64,000 nucleotides of DNA, from assembly GCA_019636285.1 (NCBI GenBank), contig JAHBXV010000004.1:62001-126000 (forward strand), read 5' to 3'. The stretch comes from Planctomycetaceae bacterium. GTDB lineage: Bacteria; Planctomycetota; Planctomycetia; Planctomycetales; Planctomycetaceae. The translations under genes were made by a program, and so were the position numbers. This document shows, one piece after another, positions 26,597 to 38,015 of the stretch. The notes beneath the pieces are model-generated. The model saw only the letters and a list, made by a program, of their open reading frames with translations, searched no databases and had not been told where the DNA came from. Numbering within the stretch: position 1 is the stretch's first letter; each line of letters starts with the position of its first letter.

Positions 26597-26819
26597 CCAG
26601 AACAAGGGCGACGTGAACAACGCCATCGCCCAGAACGGCAACGTGGTGCAGTCAGTGGGCAACACGGGCGAGGTGAACAACGCCGCAACGACGAGTGGGG
26701 CCGTCGCCCAGACAGTGGGCAATGGGAACCGGGTTAAAGTCGATCAGCCAAAGGAGAGTTTCTGGGCGCAGGCGTGGAAGAAAGTGGTGAGGATCTGGAA
26801 AAAGGTGTTCGGTGGTTAG
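26577..26819 (+). CDS. Asn/Gln/Gly-rich repeat protein with Trp/Lys amphipathic C-terminus
   Basis: An 80-residue frame overlapping the previous gene by 20 bases. Residues 4-17 are NQVNQNKGDVNNAI, a near copy of the previous protein's end. A second degenerate copy, QSVGNTGEVNNA, is at about 25-36, and a third, AQTVGNGN, at about 44-51. The tail, WAQAWKKVVRIWKKVFGG, is short, cationic and amphipathic if helical, like a membrane-active peptide. The repeats recall curlin-like or bacterial amyloid-signalling motifs (Gln, Gly, Asn and Ala at regular spacing), but this is resemblance only. It may be a separate effector-like protein, or the C-terminus of the upstream gene cut off by a one-base shift. 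Confidence 0.5.
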   Translation: MQFNQVNQNKGDVNNAIAQNGNVVQSVGNTGEVNNAATTSGAVAQTVGNGNRVKVDQPKESFWAQAWKKVVRIWKKVFGG

Positions 26820-26909
26820 CCGTACCCGTACAGCACTCTGTTTGGAAGAAGCAGTCGGGCAAAGAAAGCTGAAGTAAAATATGAGCCCGCCACCTATCTA
26901 CTTGTGAGA

Positions 26910-26933
26910 GAAAACGGGTCAGGTCTCTTTATT
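26910..26933. repeat. Right imperfect inverted repeat of the 25.8-26.9 kb cassette
   Basis: GAAAACGGGTCAGGTCTC and following bases pair in sequence with the reverse complement of 25757-25780 at 18 of 24 positions. It lies about 90 bases after the end of the repeat-protein gene and about 100 bases before the 3' end of gyrA. Confidence 0.55.
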
Positions 26934-27037
26934 GGGGGTTAAGTCGACTTCCGTTGACTCGGCCGCCCGCCAGGTCGCCTTCGGTCACAACTTGCGACTT
27001 CGCGACAGCACCTAATCACGAAGTCCACCGGTTTACC

Positions 27038-29794
<2,757 letters not shown>

Positions 29795-29976
29795 TCGAAT
29801 CTCTCCTGCCTGTGCTTTTTCGTCGCGATGTAACCTGTTGCGGCATTAGTTTTTATGGCTGTGCCGAGGTTCGCGAATTCATCCTTGGATCTTAACAAAT
29901 TCGGGTGATTTTCTCAACGCACATGCCTGTGCGCGGCACCGGCGCCAAGGAATGCTTCGTCATCACTGACCAGGAC

Positions 29977-30007
29977 GGCACTGGTCCCCTTTAACCGGCT
30001 CTTTTTT
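29977..30007. repeat. Possible relic of the GTCCCCTTT intergenic repeat type
   Basis: GGCACTGGTCCCCTTTAACC followed by a T-run. It is similar in layout to the cassette's left repeat at 25757-25780 and to 6945-6959. It sits between the divergent gyrA and phosphatase genes. Evidence is similarity by eye only. Confidence 0.3.
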
Positions 30008-30075
30008 CGCGATCGCGCCAGTCGCCCCGTCTTGGAAAGTGCTGCACAAGTGTTGTCCTCGAACCGATACCCAAG

Positions 30076-31719
30076 ATGACGAGACGTAGGGCCAATCCGG
30101 AGGAGCGACCGCTGGGGGCGACCTCCGACTTCCATCAGGCGCGGGCGATGCAAGCGGAGCAGGACGATCACGAGCGCTGGATCAAACGCCTGGAGCAACG
30201 ACTGACCGCCGCCCTGGGAAAGTCGTTGAGGTTGGGGACGGCTGAACAGGCCAGGCAACAGGGGCGGCAATTCATCCCTGTCGAGCGGTCCGATGCCCAG
30301 AGCCAGGGATTCCTGACAGAACCCTTGCCGGCAGTCGAACGCGAACTGCTCGGCATTCTGGGCGAGTCGCTCGGTCGGTTAGGTGTCGCGGAACGCGAGC
30401 TGGCCGCCCATCGCCGCGAAGCACGATCGCGAGCTCCGTTCCGTCGGCAGCCGCCCGAGAAACGCGAACTCGCGTCGTCCCTGGAGTATCTGTTGCGCGT
30501 GGCCGCGCAGTTGGGACGATTCTGGACGGCGGCCTTGTTCGTAATCGACCCCGAGGCGGACCGTTTGCGTCCGCGCGTCCTCTATCATCTGGCACCGAGT
30601 GATATTCCGTGCTGCGAACGCTCGTTGTCCGAGGATTCGCCGGACGTGGCGGCCCTGGAACAGGGCGGCCTGACCATTTCGCGCGCGGGGGATGGAGTCG
30701 AATGGTTGCCTAACGAGGCCAGTCTGGGAATCTGCGTACCGGTGAAGTCTTCGGGGGATGCGATTGGAACACTCTGGTGTTATGAGCGCCGTCACCGGTT
30801 CGTGACCACCCAGGACATGGATCTGTTGCGATCCATCGGGAGCCAGATCGCGGAACTTCTGGAACAGGCAGCCGTCGCTCGCGAATTGCACGAGCATCAG
30901 CATTTGCAGCGGGAATTGAAGTATGCCGGACGGATGCCCTCCTCGGCCCGATATCGCATTGATCCGGGAGAATGCCGGTCCCTCGACCTTGCCATTCGGA
31001 GCGACGGAGTTCGCGAGGTCTCGGGCGACTGGTGCGAAGTCCGGAACCTCCAGGACGAGAAGCTTCTGATGGTCATCGGTGATGCCGTGGGACACAGCAT
31101 TCCGGCCGCGATGGTGATGAGCGCGGCACGAGGCGCGCTGCACGCGCTCCTGACCGAATCGACCCTGGACCTAAAGACCGGCGAGATCATGGGGCGCATC
31201 AACCGGGCGCTGCACAGCGTGACACGCTCGGAGCAATTCCTCACCGCGATCGTTGCCATCTACGATCAGAGTCGAAAGGAGTTGACCTATACGAACGCCG
31301 GCCATCCCCTTCCCTATCTCCTGCGCGACGGCCAGGCCGTTCCCGGGGAAGCTCATGGATTGCTCCTGGGGGTTCAGGCCGATGCCAGGTACGGGGCGAC
31401 AACCGTCTCGCTGGAACCGGGCGATGTCGTGTTGCTGCTCACGGACGGCGTGACCGAGGCCATGAACGGCGAACGAAAGATCTATCGCGGCGAAGGGGTT
31501 CTAAATTCTCTGGGAGACTGGCGACACGAGTCGGCCGAGGAAATCGCGGCACGAATCTGGCGCGGCCTGAGAGACCATGTGCGCGGCGGGCGACAGCAGG
31601 ACGACCGCACGCTGCTCGTGCTGCGCGTGCCGACACAGGAAGGTTTCTCGGCCGGACGTGCCATGGCGGGCGCGCGAACAGACAGAGCACAGGCCCTGGC
31701 TTCTCGCAAGCCAGACTGA
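30076..31719 (+). CDS. GAF domain SpoIIE-type PP2C (PPM) serine phosphatase
   Basis: A 547-residue protein. Residues about 20-115 are helical, a GAF domain lies at about 135-275, and a SpoIIE/RsbU-type phosphatase domain at about 310-520. Phosphatase motifs visible: VSGDWCEV, LLMVIGDAVGHSIPAAMVMS, TNAGHPLPYL, VLLLTDGVTEAMN and QQDDRTLLVL, holding the metal-binding Asp residues. Such enzymes dephosphorylate Ser/Thr in response to a signal sensed by GAF, often in partner-switching control of sigma factors. No anti-sigma-antagonist gene is adjacent. It is convergent with a response regulator gene and close to a Ser/Thr kinase, which could supply its substrate. Confidence 0.85.
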   Translation: MTRRRANPEERPLGATSDFHQARAMQAEQDDHERWIKRLEQRLTAALGKSLRLGTAEQARQQGRQFIPVERSDAQSQGFLTEPLPAVERELLGILGESLGRLGVAERELAAHRREARSRAPFRRQPPEKRELASSLEYLLRVAAQLGRFWTAALFVIDPEADRLRPRVLYHLAPSDIPCCERSLSEDSPDVAALEQGGLTISRAGDGVEWLPNEASLGICVPVKSSGDAIGTLWCYERRHRFVTTQDMDLLRSIGSQIAELLEQAAVARELHEHQHLQRELKYAGRMPSSARYRIDPGECRSLDLAIRSDGVREVSGDWCEVRNLQDEKLLMVIGDAVGHSIPAAMVMSAARGALHALLTESTLDLKTGEIMGRINRALHSVTRSEQFLTAIVAIYDQSRKELTYTNAGHPLPYLLRDGQAVPGEAHGLLLGVQADARYGATTVSLEPGDVVLLLTDGVTEAMNGERKIYRGEGVLNSLGDWRHESAEEIAARIWRGLRDHVRGGRQQDDRTLLVLRVPTQEGFSAGRAMAGARTDRAQALASRKPD

Positions 31720-31761
31720 CGAACTGTCCACCTGGGGATGTCCTAGGTGAACTTCGCGAAA

Positions 31762-32334
31762 TTACTCCCAGGAGTCGTACACGGACTGAAGGTTTCCTCC
31801 CTCGTCGCCCGTGGGAGGCTCGTCCGAAATGATGGAGATGGAAGGTTGCGAACCGTCGAACGCGGCCGGCGAGCTTGCAAGGCTCGGTTCGTTCCTCCGG
31901 GCCGTGCCAGACGCTGAAGCAGCCGATGGGAGGCCAATGCGCTGGCGCAATCGGTGCAATTTGGACTGAATGTCTTCACGGGAAAAACTGGTTTTGATGA
32001 CATAATCGTCGGCACCGGCCTGGATGGCGGCCATGACCGTCTCGCGGCTGGCGTCGGACGTCAGGACGATGACGGGGATCCGGGCCAACGCCGGATGAGA
32101 CTTGAACGCGGTGATGGTTCGAATGCCGTCCCATCCCGGCATCTGAATATCGACGATCGCCAGATCAGGCGGATATTCGATGGCTTTGTAGTAACCTTGC
32201 GCGCCGTCCGTTGCGACAAAGACCAGATAGTCTCGCCGCAGGATGGAAACAAGGAGGCTGCGGAACAGCGGATCGTCATCAATGACGATCAACCGTAAAC
32301 GCTCGCCAATCACTTTCTTCTCGCCGCTTAGCAC
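31762..32334 (-). CDS. Single-domain response regulator with extended C-terminus
   Basis: A 190-residue protein. The receiver domain (about residues 12-132) has the acidic pocket IDDDP, the phosphoacceptor Asp62 in AIVDIQMPGWDG, the switch Thr in IVLTSD, and the Lys in DYVIKTSF. About 55 residues of Ser/Ala/Pro-rich sequence follow, with no DNA-binding output domain. It therefore works by protein contact, like CheY-type regulators. The start is a GTG at 32334 with AGGATC upstream. It lies downstream of the kinase-cyclase genes on the same strand and may belong to that signalling set. No histidine kinase is in the window. Confidence 0.85.
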   Translation of the reverse strand: MLSGEKKVIGERLRLIVIDDDPLFRSLLVSILRRDYLVFVATDGAQGYYKAIEYPPDLAIVDIQMPGWDGIRTITAFKSHPALARIPVIVLTSDASRETVMAAIQAGADDYVIKTSFSREDIQSKLHRLRQRIGLPSAASASGTARRNEPSLASSPAAFDGSQPSISIISDEPPTGDEGGNLQSVYDSWE

Positions 32335-32360
32335 GTTTGCCGATCCTGGATTCAGGCGCG

Positions 32361-32669
32361 TTATCGAGTGTTCAGAGAGACATGAGGCGGGGACGGGAAT
32401 TTTCCGAGCCGAGTTCGCGAGTCTTCGATCGCGAGACCCGTTGCATCCGCGACGTCTTGCATCGACAGAAACCGGACTGGAAGTTGAGCGTTGTCCTCTT
32501 CCGCCAGGGCGTCAAACAGTCTGTTGATGGCAGGTAACAGTCGCGATCGTCCCGACCGTTCGTTCCGCCGCCCGGAACCTGTTTTCACCGACGGCGCGGA
32601 ATGCGATTCCCCCGATCCCCGCGACTGGGGATCAGCCTTTGCTCGGTGAATGTTGACTGCGGGAAGCAT
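32361..32669 (-). CDS. Hypothetical protein
   Basis: An unrecognised 102-residue protein. The ATG at 32669 has GGAG 8 bases upstream. The first 45 residues are Ser/Arg/Gly-rich and probably disordered; residues 50-90 could form helices (INRLFDALAEEDNAQLP and MQDVADATGLAIEDSRTRL), the second resembling a helix-turn-helix. It ends 27 bases before the response regulator start, suggesting one transcript. Moderate doubt that it is a gene. Confidence 0.4.
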   Translation of the reverse strand: MLPAVNIHRAKADPQSRGSGESHSAPSVKTGSGRRNERSGRSRLLPAINRLFDALAEEDNAQLPVRFLSMQDVADATGLAIEDSRTRLGKFPSPPHVSLNTR

Positions 32670-32826
32670 GAAATGTCTCCGGAACGCCACGTCGTCGGAA
32701 ACATAGTTCGCTATTGGGAACGCGGCGGAAAAACTTCCTCCGAATGACAGAACATTCGAGCGTCCACTAATGCTAGTCCGGCTCTCGTCGCATGCGGGAT
32801 AATCGCGCCAATTGGCGCGGTTGGAG

Positions 32827-34596
32827 TTACTTTCCGGGGAGCCGGATCACTCCATCCCACTCCGGCGGCGCCACCCGGCCATGCGAAGTGATCTGTTGCA
32901 GGAGAAAGTCCTGCGCGCGGTCGGAGGCCGGCATTCCAAGCAGAGCGCGATACGCGCCTTCCCAGTCGCCTGCGATGAAGTCTTTCACTCCCTGCTCGAA
33001 ATCGGCGAGTCGCTCATCGGTCAATTCGGGGACATCTGCAACAGGGGGCACTAACTCATGGACGTTCGCGGGGCTCTCCATCCCATAGGGAAGAACCCGC
33101 GCGAGGAGTCGGGCACGTCCTTCGGCGGTGGGCATGCGGTCCCGGACGATCGCAGCCGTGGCGGCATCCATGACAATGGGTACGCGCAGCCGTTTGGTCA
33201 TGCCCTCCAGGCGACTGGCCAGGTTGACCACTGGACCGAACACTGTCACCTTCACCTGTTCCGAGGTGCCGATCTTTCCAGCCACCGCGCGACCATGAGC
33301 CAACCCGATTCCCATCGCGAAGTCGGACAGCGGATGGTTCTTGTTGGCGGCGGCCCGGGAGAAGGCGGCACGTATTCCAAGGGCGGCCCGCGCGGCTTGC
33401 ACCGGCGCGTCCGTCGAAGCGAACGGCCATCCCCAGAAACCCAGAGTCGCGTCTCCCTGGAAGTCCCCGGTGACGCCGCCGTATTGAAGAATCTGCTGAG
33501 TCATGACGCCCAGCGCGCGGCTGACACGTTCCAAGAGGCCGATGAGATCGTCGGCGTGATGTTCCATCCGCTGGCTGAAGCCGCGCAGGTCGCAGAACAT
33601 GACAGTAATGTCGCACTCGCGCGGTTCGAGCAATGTCGTGTCGAGGCTGTCTCCCAGGGCTGACAGCACGGGGGGCGCGAAGAACTGGCGCAGGCCTGCC
33701 TTCTGACGTTCCAGCCGCCGCGCGCGCCAGACCGCGCTGATGATCTCGGCGACGAGTTCGGTGAATTTGACATCGGCATCGAGTTCCGCATGCGACGTTA
33801 GCGTCGTGCCGGGAACGAATGTCTTTCCCATGCGGCCGGCAATATAGAGCCCGCTGGGGAGATCGAGCAGTCCCGGAACCGGCGTGCAGAAGGCCCAGTC
33901 GAAACCTTCGGCAAGCGTCTGCGACGAGTCCCCTGCCCCGGCTTCCCAGCGATGCAAAATGCTGTGCCGTTTTGTTCTTAACGCCTCCTTGGCCAATCGG
34001 CGGCTGATCGCGGGCGCGCCATCGGTTTCGCGCCGCCGCTCCCAATGGAGCGTGCGGGGAATTTCCTCGTCGGTCATGGTCACGACCGCGACCGCCTCGG
34101 CATGCACGACCCCGCGGAGCAATAGACTCACAAGCCGGTGAAACAACTCTTCCTCGTTCCGGGCGCCGGCGATCACCTCGGGCAGATGCGTGAGGACTTC
34201 GATCCGGTTTTCGGGATCCTGGTAGCGGACTTTACGCAGTTGCTGAGGCTGAAAAGCCACCTCTTCGACGGCGGGCTGATCGGAGCCGGAATCGGATGAC
34301 ACCGCCAGGAGATAGAACGCCGTCGAACCGATCACGAACAGACCGCCGGGCGTCAGCTCCGCCTCGCTGACCGGATTGCCGCCAACGAAGACCGGATTTC
34401 GCGCATCGGCCGTGCGGAAAATCCGCAAGCTTCTTTCGGTGGCTCGAAGCCGAAGGTGATGTCGCGAGACGCACGGATCCCACGGGACCGGGAGATCGCT
34501 GTCGTTGCCGCGACCGAGCATCAAATCGCGACCTGGCACGATTTGATGCCGCCAGCGCTGCGCGACTTCCGGACCCTGGGCGACCAGCTCAAGCAC
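32827..34596 (-). CDS. FHA-GAF-class III nucleotide cyclase
   Basis: A 589-residue protein. FHA domain at about residues 10-100 (GRGNDSDLPV...VSRHHLRL), which binds phosphothreonine. GAF domain at about 140-320. Cyclase catalytic domain at about 340-515: metal Asp in VMFCDLRGFS and GDATLGFWG, and the transition-state Asn/Arg in VVNLASRLEG. The usual purine-selecting Lys before GD is replaced (DFQGD), and Pro stands where GDxVN normally has Asp. The C-terminal 70 residues are helical. The GTG at 34596 is chosen: AAGGA is 7 bases upstream and it overlaps the kinase stop by 8 bases, implying coupled translation with the kinase that could phosphorylate its FHA ligand. Confidence 0.83.
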   Translation of the reverse strand: MLELVAQGPEVAQRWRHQIVPGRDLMLGRGNDSDLPVPWDPCVSRHHLRLRATERSLRIFRTADARNPVFVGGNPVSEAELTPGGLFVIGSTAFYLLAVSSDSGSDQPAVEEVAFQPQQLRKVRYQDPENRIEVLTHLPEVIAGARNEEELFHRLVSLLLRGVVHAEAVAVVTMTDEEIPRTLHWERRRETDGAPAISRRLAKEALRTKRHSILHRWEAGAGDSSQTLAEGFDWAFCTPVPGLLDLPSGLYIAGRMGKTFVPGTTLTSHAELDADVKFTELVAEIISAVWRARRLERQKAGLRQFFAPPVLSALGDSLDTTLLEPRECDITVMFCDLRGFSQRMEHHADDLIGLLERVSRALGVMTQQILQYGGVTGDFQGDATLGFWGWPFASTDAPVQAARAALGIRAAFSRAAANKNHPLSDFAMGIGLAHGRAVAGKIGTSEQVKVTVFGPVVNLASRLEGMTKRLRVPIVMDAATAAIVRDRMPTAEGRARLLARVLPYGMESPANVHELVPPVADVPELTDERLADFEQGVKDFIAGDWEGAYRALLGMPASDRAQDFLLQQITSHGRVAPPEWDGVIRLPGK

Positions 34597-36742
34597 TGGC
34601 AGTTCCTTGTTCCTCGCGAGACCCGGCCCGCCCGGCGAACCGCTTGTACCAGCGGGATGTGTTCCTGCCGTCCTTGTAACGCAATTGAATGGCGAGCAAT
34701 CCCCACGAGGCAATCATGAGAGCCGCGATCAGACCGATCGCGGCCAGCCCCGACCAGCGCAAGCGGGATTGAAGATTCTCGACGGGGAGCCAGACATCGG
34801 CTCGCTGTTCCTGAACGATGGCCACCCAACGCGTTCCCTCGACGCGGCGAAAGGCTGCCAACCATAGTCCCGCATATTCCGGAGCACGTTCGCCCACGGG
34901 GTCGACATAGTCAGTCAAGCGATCCCAGCGGCGGGCGGCGGCTTCTTCGGCGGTGGTGTCCATCAGGCCTTGCAACCGCTCGGCGACCCGGCCCGAAATT
35001 CGGATTACTCCGGAAGTCCGCCGGCCTGTTTCTTCGATCTTGCGAAATTGTTCCGTTTCCAACCAGGGGTGCGCGAGAAGCCGACCATTGCGGCTGTCGA
35101 CGATGGCGAGCGTTCGCTGAACCGTCGCCCGATTATCGGAGACAACCATGTCTTCGTAATCGCTCAGCAAATCGCTCAAATGCAGCGTGCGGGCCAGCAC
35201 GCCAACGATCCGGTCGCCCCCCGGTTCTCGAACAGGAACCGACAACGCGAGGGAAAATCGTCCGGTCGAGGTGCTCTGATACGCGGTCGAGATATGGCCG
35301 GCCGAAATGGGCGGGAGCCGTTTCGAAATGTCATCCTCGTCGAGCTCGCGGTCGAGTCCGTTGAAATAGTCTCGGTGATTGTAGTCATGGTCGAGCGAAT
35401 TGTTGCTGCGCGGCTGCCGCCAGCGCTGAAATCCCTGCGCGTCGCACAAGAACCAGCTCGCGTCCGCCTGTCGGTCGTGCGACTGCTGATGGCTGGCCTC
35501 TTCCGCGAACTGAAGATCGAGGAACTCCCAAAGCGGCCCTCGTTGATCGACCGGGAGGGTCGCCCGCTGGACGACGAGTTCTCGCAACACCGGATTGCTG
35601 GCCACACGCTGCAAATCGGTCAGTCGATCTTCCAGTTCGTGTTGCAAACTGCCAGCCAGAAGACTGGCGGACAAGACATCGCTTTCCAGCGCGCGGTCAG
35701 TCAGGTTTGTGCGAGTCGTGCGGACGGCATCGGTCATGGCGTCCAGAGCAATTGGCACCAGAAACGCGAGAATGGCCAGTGGCAAGAGTAGCGCCGACAG
35801 CAACAGCGGCCTGCGAGCCCGGCTGCGTTCGCGCGACTCGAACAGATCGAGCGCGATCTGCGCGTTGGCCAGTCGCTTCTCCGGATTGCGAGTCAGGCAC
35901 TGATCGACGAGATCCGCCAGCCGCGAGTCGACACCCCTCCGCCGGCGGTGGGCTTCCGGCCTAGGTGCGTCGCGCACGATTTGCTGGTAGACGGCCAGCC
36001 GATCTTCCAAAGTACCGGCTGCCCGCAGACGCGCCTCGGCTTCCAGCGTTCGAAACGGAGGCGAACCGGTCAGCATGTGATAGAGAATCGCGCCGAGCGC
36101 GTAGACATCCCATTTCGCGTCGGGAACGGCCTTCAAATCGGCCTGCTCCGGGGCCATGTAGAACAGCGTGCCGAGCGCGTGCTGCTGCTCATCGGCCAAT
36201 CGCGACTGCCCGAAGTCGCACAGCCGCGGCTCGTCATCCTGTCCCAGCAGAATGTTGGCTGGTTTCAGGTCGCAATGCAGAATGCCGCTGCCGTGCGCGT
36301 GAACCAGGCCATGACAGACCTCGCGCGCGAGGCGAACAGCCTCGGCGACCGGTAACGGCCCATGTTCGAGCCGACCGGCCAGAGAGCCGTTTTCCAGGTA
36401 TTCCATGACGTAGTAGGGTGGGTCATGGTCCCAGCCGACGGCTTGCAGCCCCACCACATTTCGCGAGGTGTAAAGGACCGCGAGCTTTTCGACTTCGCGT
36501 CCCAGCAGCGACCAGTCGACGCCGCGGCGATGAGTGTAGAATTTGATCGCCACATGCTTGCCGGTATTCTGCTCGCGCGCCAGCCAGACCGCTCCGTATT
36601 TTCCTTCCCCCAGCGGCCGCAGAATGCGGTAACCGGGAACTTGTGAAGGGGGCTGGCCGCCACCAGTGCTCAATTGGCGGGCGCGCGCCTCGCCTTCCGA
36701 GTCCTGCAACTGGGTCGCGTCAGTCTCGGAGTTCGCGATCAT
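34589..36742 (-). CDS. Membrane Ser/Thr protein kinase with extracytoplasmic cache-like sensor
   Basis: A 717-residue receptor kinase. The kinase domain is N-terminal (about residues 37-310): Gly loop GEGKYGAVW, Lys in HVAIKFY, catalytic HCDLKPANILL, DFG in LCDFGQSRL, and MAPEQ. A membrane helix at about 325-345 (LLLSALLLPLAILAFLVPIAL) leads to a 300-residue outside domain resembling double-cache sensors (YNHRDYFNGLDRE, TSTGRFSLALSVPV, VGVLARTL). A second helix is at about 665-685. The ATG at 36742 avoids overlap with the upstream gene and begins MIANSETDATQ. It is translationally coupled to the FHA-cyclase gene. It should phosphorylate Ser/Thr in response to a small extracytoplasmic ligand. 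Confidence 0.87.
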   Translation of the reverse strand: MIANSETDATQLQDSEGEARARQLSTGGGQPPSQVPGYRILRPLGEGKYGAVWLAREQNTGKHVAIKFYTHRRGVDWSLLGREVEKLAVLYTSRNVVGLQAVGWDHDPPYYVMEYLENGSLAGRLEHGPLPVAEAVRLAREVCHGLVHAHGSGILHCDLKPANILLGQDDEPRLCDFGQSRLADEQQHALGTLFYMAPEQADLKAVPDAKWDVYALGAILYHMLTGSPPFRTLEAEARLRAAGTLEDRLAVYQQIVRDAPRPEAHRRRRGVDSRLADLVDQCLTRNPEKRLANAQIALDLFESRERSRARRPLLLSALLLPLAILAFLVPIALDAMTDAVRTTRTNLTDRALESDVLSASLLAGSLQHELEDRLTDLQRVASNPVLRELVVQRATLPVDQRGPLWEFLDLQFAEEASHQQSHDRQADASWFLCDAQGFQRWRQPRSNNSLDHDYNHRDYFNGLDRELDEDDISKRLPPISAGHISTAYQSTSTGRFSLALSVPVREPGGDRIVGVLARTLHLSDLLSDYEDMVVSDNRATVQRTLAIVDSRNGRLLAHPWLETEQFRKIEETGRRTSGVIRISGRVAERLQGLMDTTAEEAAARRWDRLTDYVDPVGERAPEYAGLWLAAFRRVEGTRWVAIVQEQRADVWLPVENLQSRLRWSGLAAIGLIAALMIASWGLLAIQLRYKDGRNTSRWYKRFAGRAGSREEQGTASA

Positions 36743-36815
36743 CGGAGTGGCCGTCTGGTTCCATGGCCGGGCTGCGCGCCTCACTGCTCGGCGAGTTCCG
36801 CCGTGGCGATCCCGC

Positions 36816-38015
36816 TTACTTTCTCGCGGCCGGATGCTTGAGTGGCAGCCAGGCGCCGTTTTCACGACTGCTCGCGACAGCCTGCTGAATGAAGTACATC
36901 CCCTCCACGCCATCGTAGATGTTGGGATAGATGGTTTTTCGACCCTCGAACGACTTGCCCTCCGCGCGGAGGATCATGTTGTCGTAGGCGAAGCGATAGA
37001 CGTTCGCGAAGGCTTCGAAGAACGCCTCGGGATGCCCGCTCGGCAATCGGCAGGCCGCCTTACCGTTGGGCGACATGAACGGCGCGTTGGGGTCGCGCGT
37101 ATAGATGGCATGAGGCTGGCCGTTCCGGCGAACGATCATCTCATTGGGGTTTTCCTGCCGCCACGACAGCGCCCCCTTCGTGCCGTCGATCTCGATGAAC
37201 AAGTCGTTTTCGCGACCATGCGAAATCTGGCTGGCGGTCACCGAGCCCAAGGCCCCGTTTTCATAACGAATGACAGCGTGACCGTAATCATCCAACTGGC
37301 GGCCGGGTTCGAAGGTCTTGAGGTGACACGAAATTTCGGCTGGCAGCAGGCCGGTCATGAAGCGGCCCAGGTTATAGGCATGGGTGCCAATGTCGCCGAA
37401 CGCCCCCGCGGCTCCCGACTTCGTGGGGTCGGTTCGCCAGGCAGCCTGCTTCTGGTCGGATTCTTCGAGACGCGTTCGCAGCCAACCCTGAATGTAGTTC
37501 GAGCGAATCGCCTGAATCTCGCCCAGTTCGCCACCCAAAATCATATCCCGTGCCTGCCGCACCAGGGGATAGCCGGTGTAGTTGTGTGAGACGGCGAAGA
37601 CAACGCCCGACTTCTCGACCAACTTCAGCAACTCTTCGGCCTGCGCGAGATCGAACGTCATCGGCTTGTCGCAAATGACGTTGAAGCCCCCTTCGACGGC
37701 CGCCTTCGCGATTTCGAAATGGGTGTGATTGGGAGTGGCGACGGTGACAAAATCGATCCGCTCGGTTGCCGGCAGTTTGGCTTCGGCCGCCACCAGCTCG
37801 TGAATCGACGCATACGCCCGGTCTTGAGCAATGTCGTAGGACGGAGCCGAGGCTTTCGCGCGCTCGGGGTTGGACGACAGGGCGCCGGCAACAAGCGCGG
37901 CCCGGTTATCGAGGACGGCCGCCGTGGCATGGACTCGGCCGATGAAAGACCCCTGCCCACCCCCCGCCAAGGCCATTCGCAACTTGCGATTCAGGCTGCC
38001 GTTCGTTGTCTCCAT
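36816..38015 (-). CDS. Gfo/Idh/MocA family oxidoreductase
   Basis: A 399-residue cytoplasmic member without a Tat signal. The NAD(P)-binding [13 protein letters not shown] is at about residues 16-28, [13 protein letters not shown] at about 85-97, and the family CDKP ([13 protein letters not shown]) at about 106-118. A likely catalytic region [13 protein letters not shown] is at about 205-217. It probably oxidises or epimerises a sugar-type substrate. The ATG at 38015 has GGAGAG just upstream; the long in-frame extension before it is not family-like. It precedes the kinase gene by 73 bases on the same strand, perhaps by chance. Confidence 0.88.
   Translation of the reverse strand: METTNGSLNRKLRMALAGGGQGSFIGRVHATAAVLDNRAALVAGALSSNPERAKASAPSYDIAQDRAYASIHELVAAEAKLPATERIDFVTVATPNHTHFEIAKAAVEGGFNVICDKPMTFDLAQAEELLKLVEKSGVVFAVSHNYTGYPLVRQARDMILGGELGEIQAIRSNYIQGWLRTRLEESDQKQAAWRTDPTKSGAAGAFGDIGTHAYNLGRFMTGLLPAEISCHLKTFEPGRQLDDYGHAVIRYENGALGSVTASQISHGRENDLFIEIDGTKGALSWRQENPNEMIVRRNGQPHAIYTRDPNAPFMSPNGKAACRLPSGHPEAFFEAFANVYRFAYDNMILRAEGKSFEGRKTIYPNIYDGVEGMYFIQQAVASSRENGAWLPLKHPAARK

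Noticed and set aside
30076-32334. Phosphatase and response regulator as a classical RsbU/two-component operon
   Set aside because: The two genes are convergent, not co-transcribed, and no anti-sigma or histidine kinase gene is adjacent.
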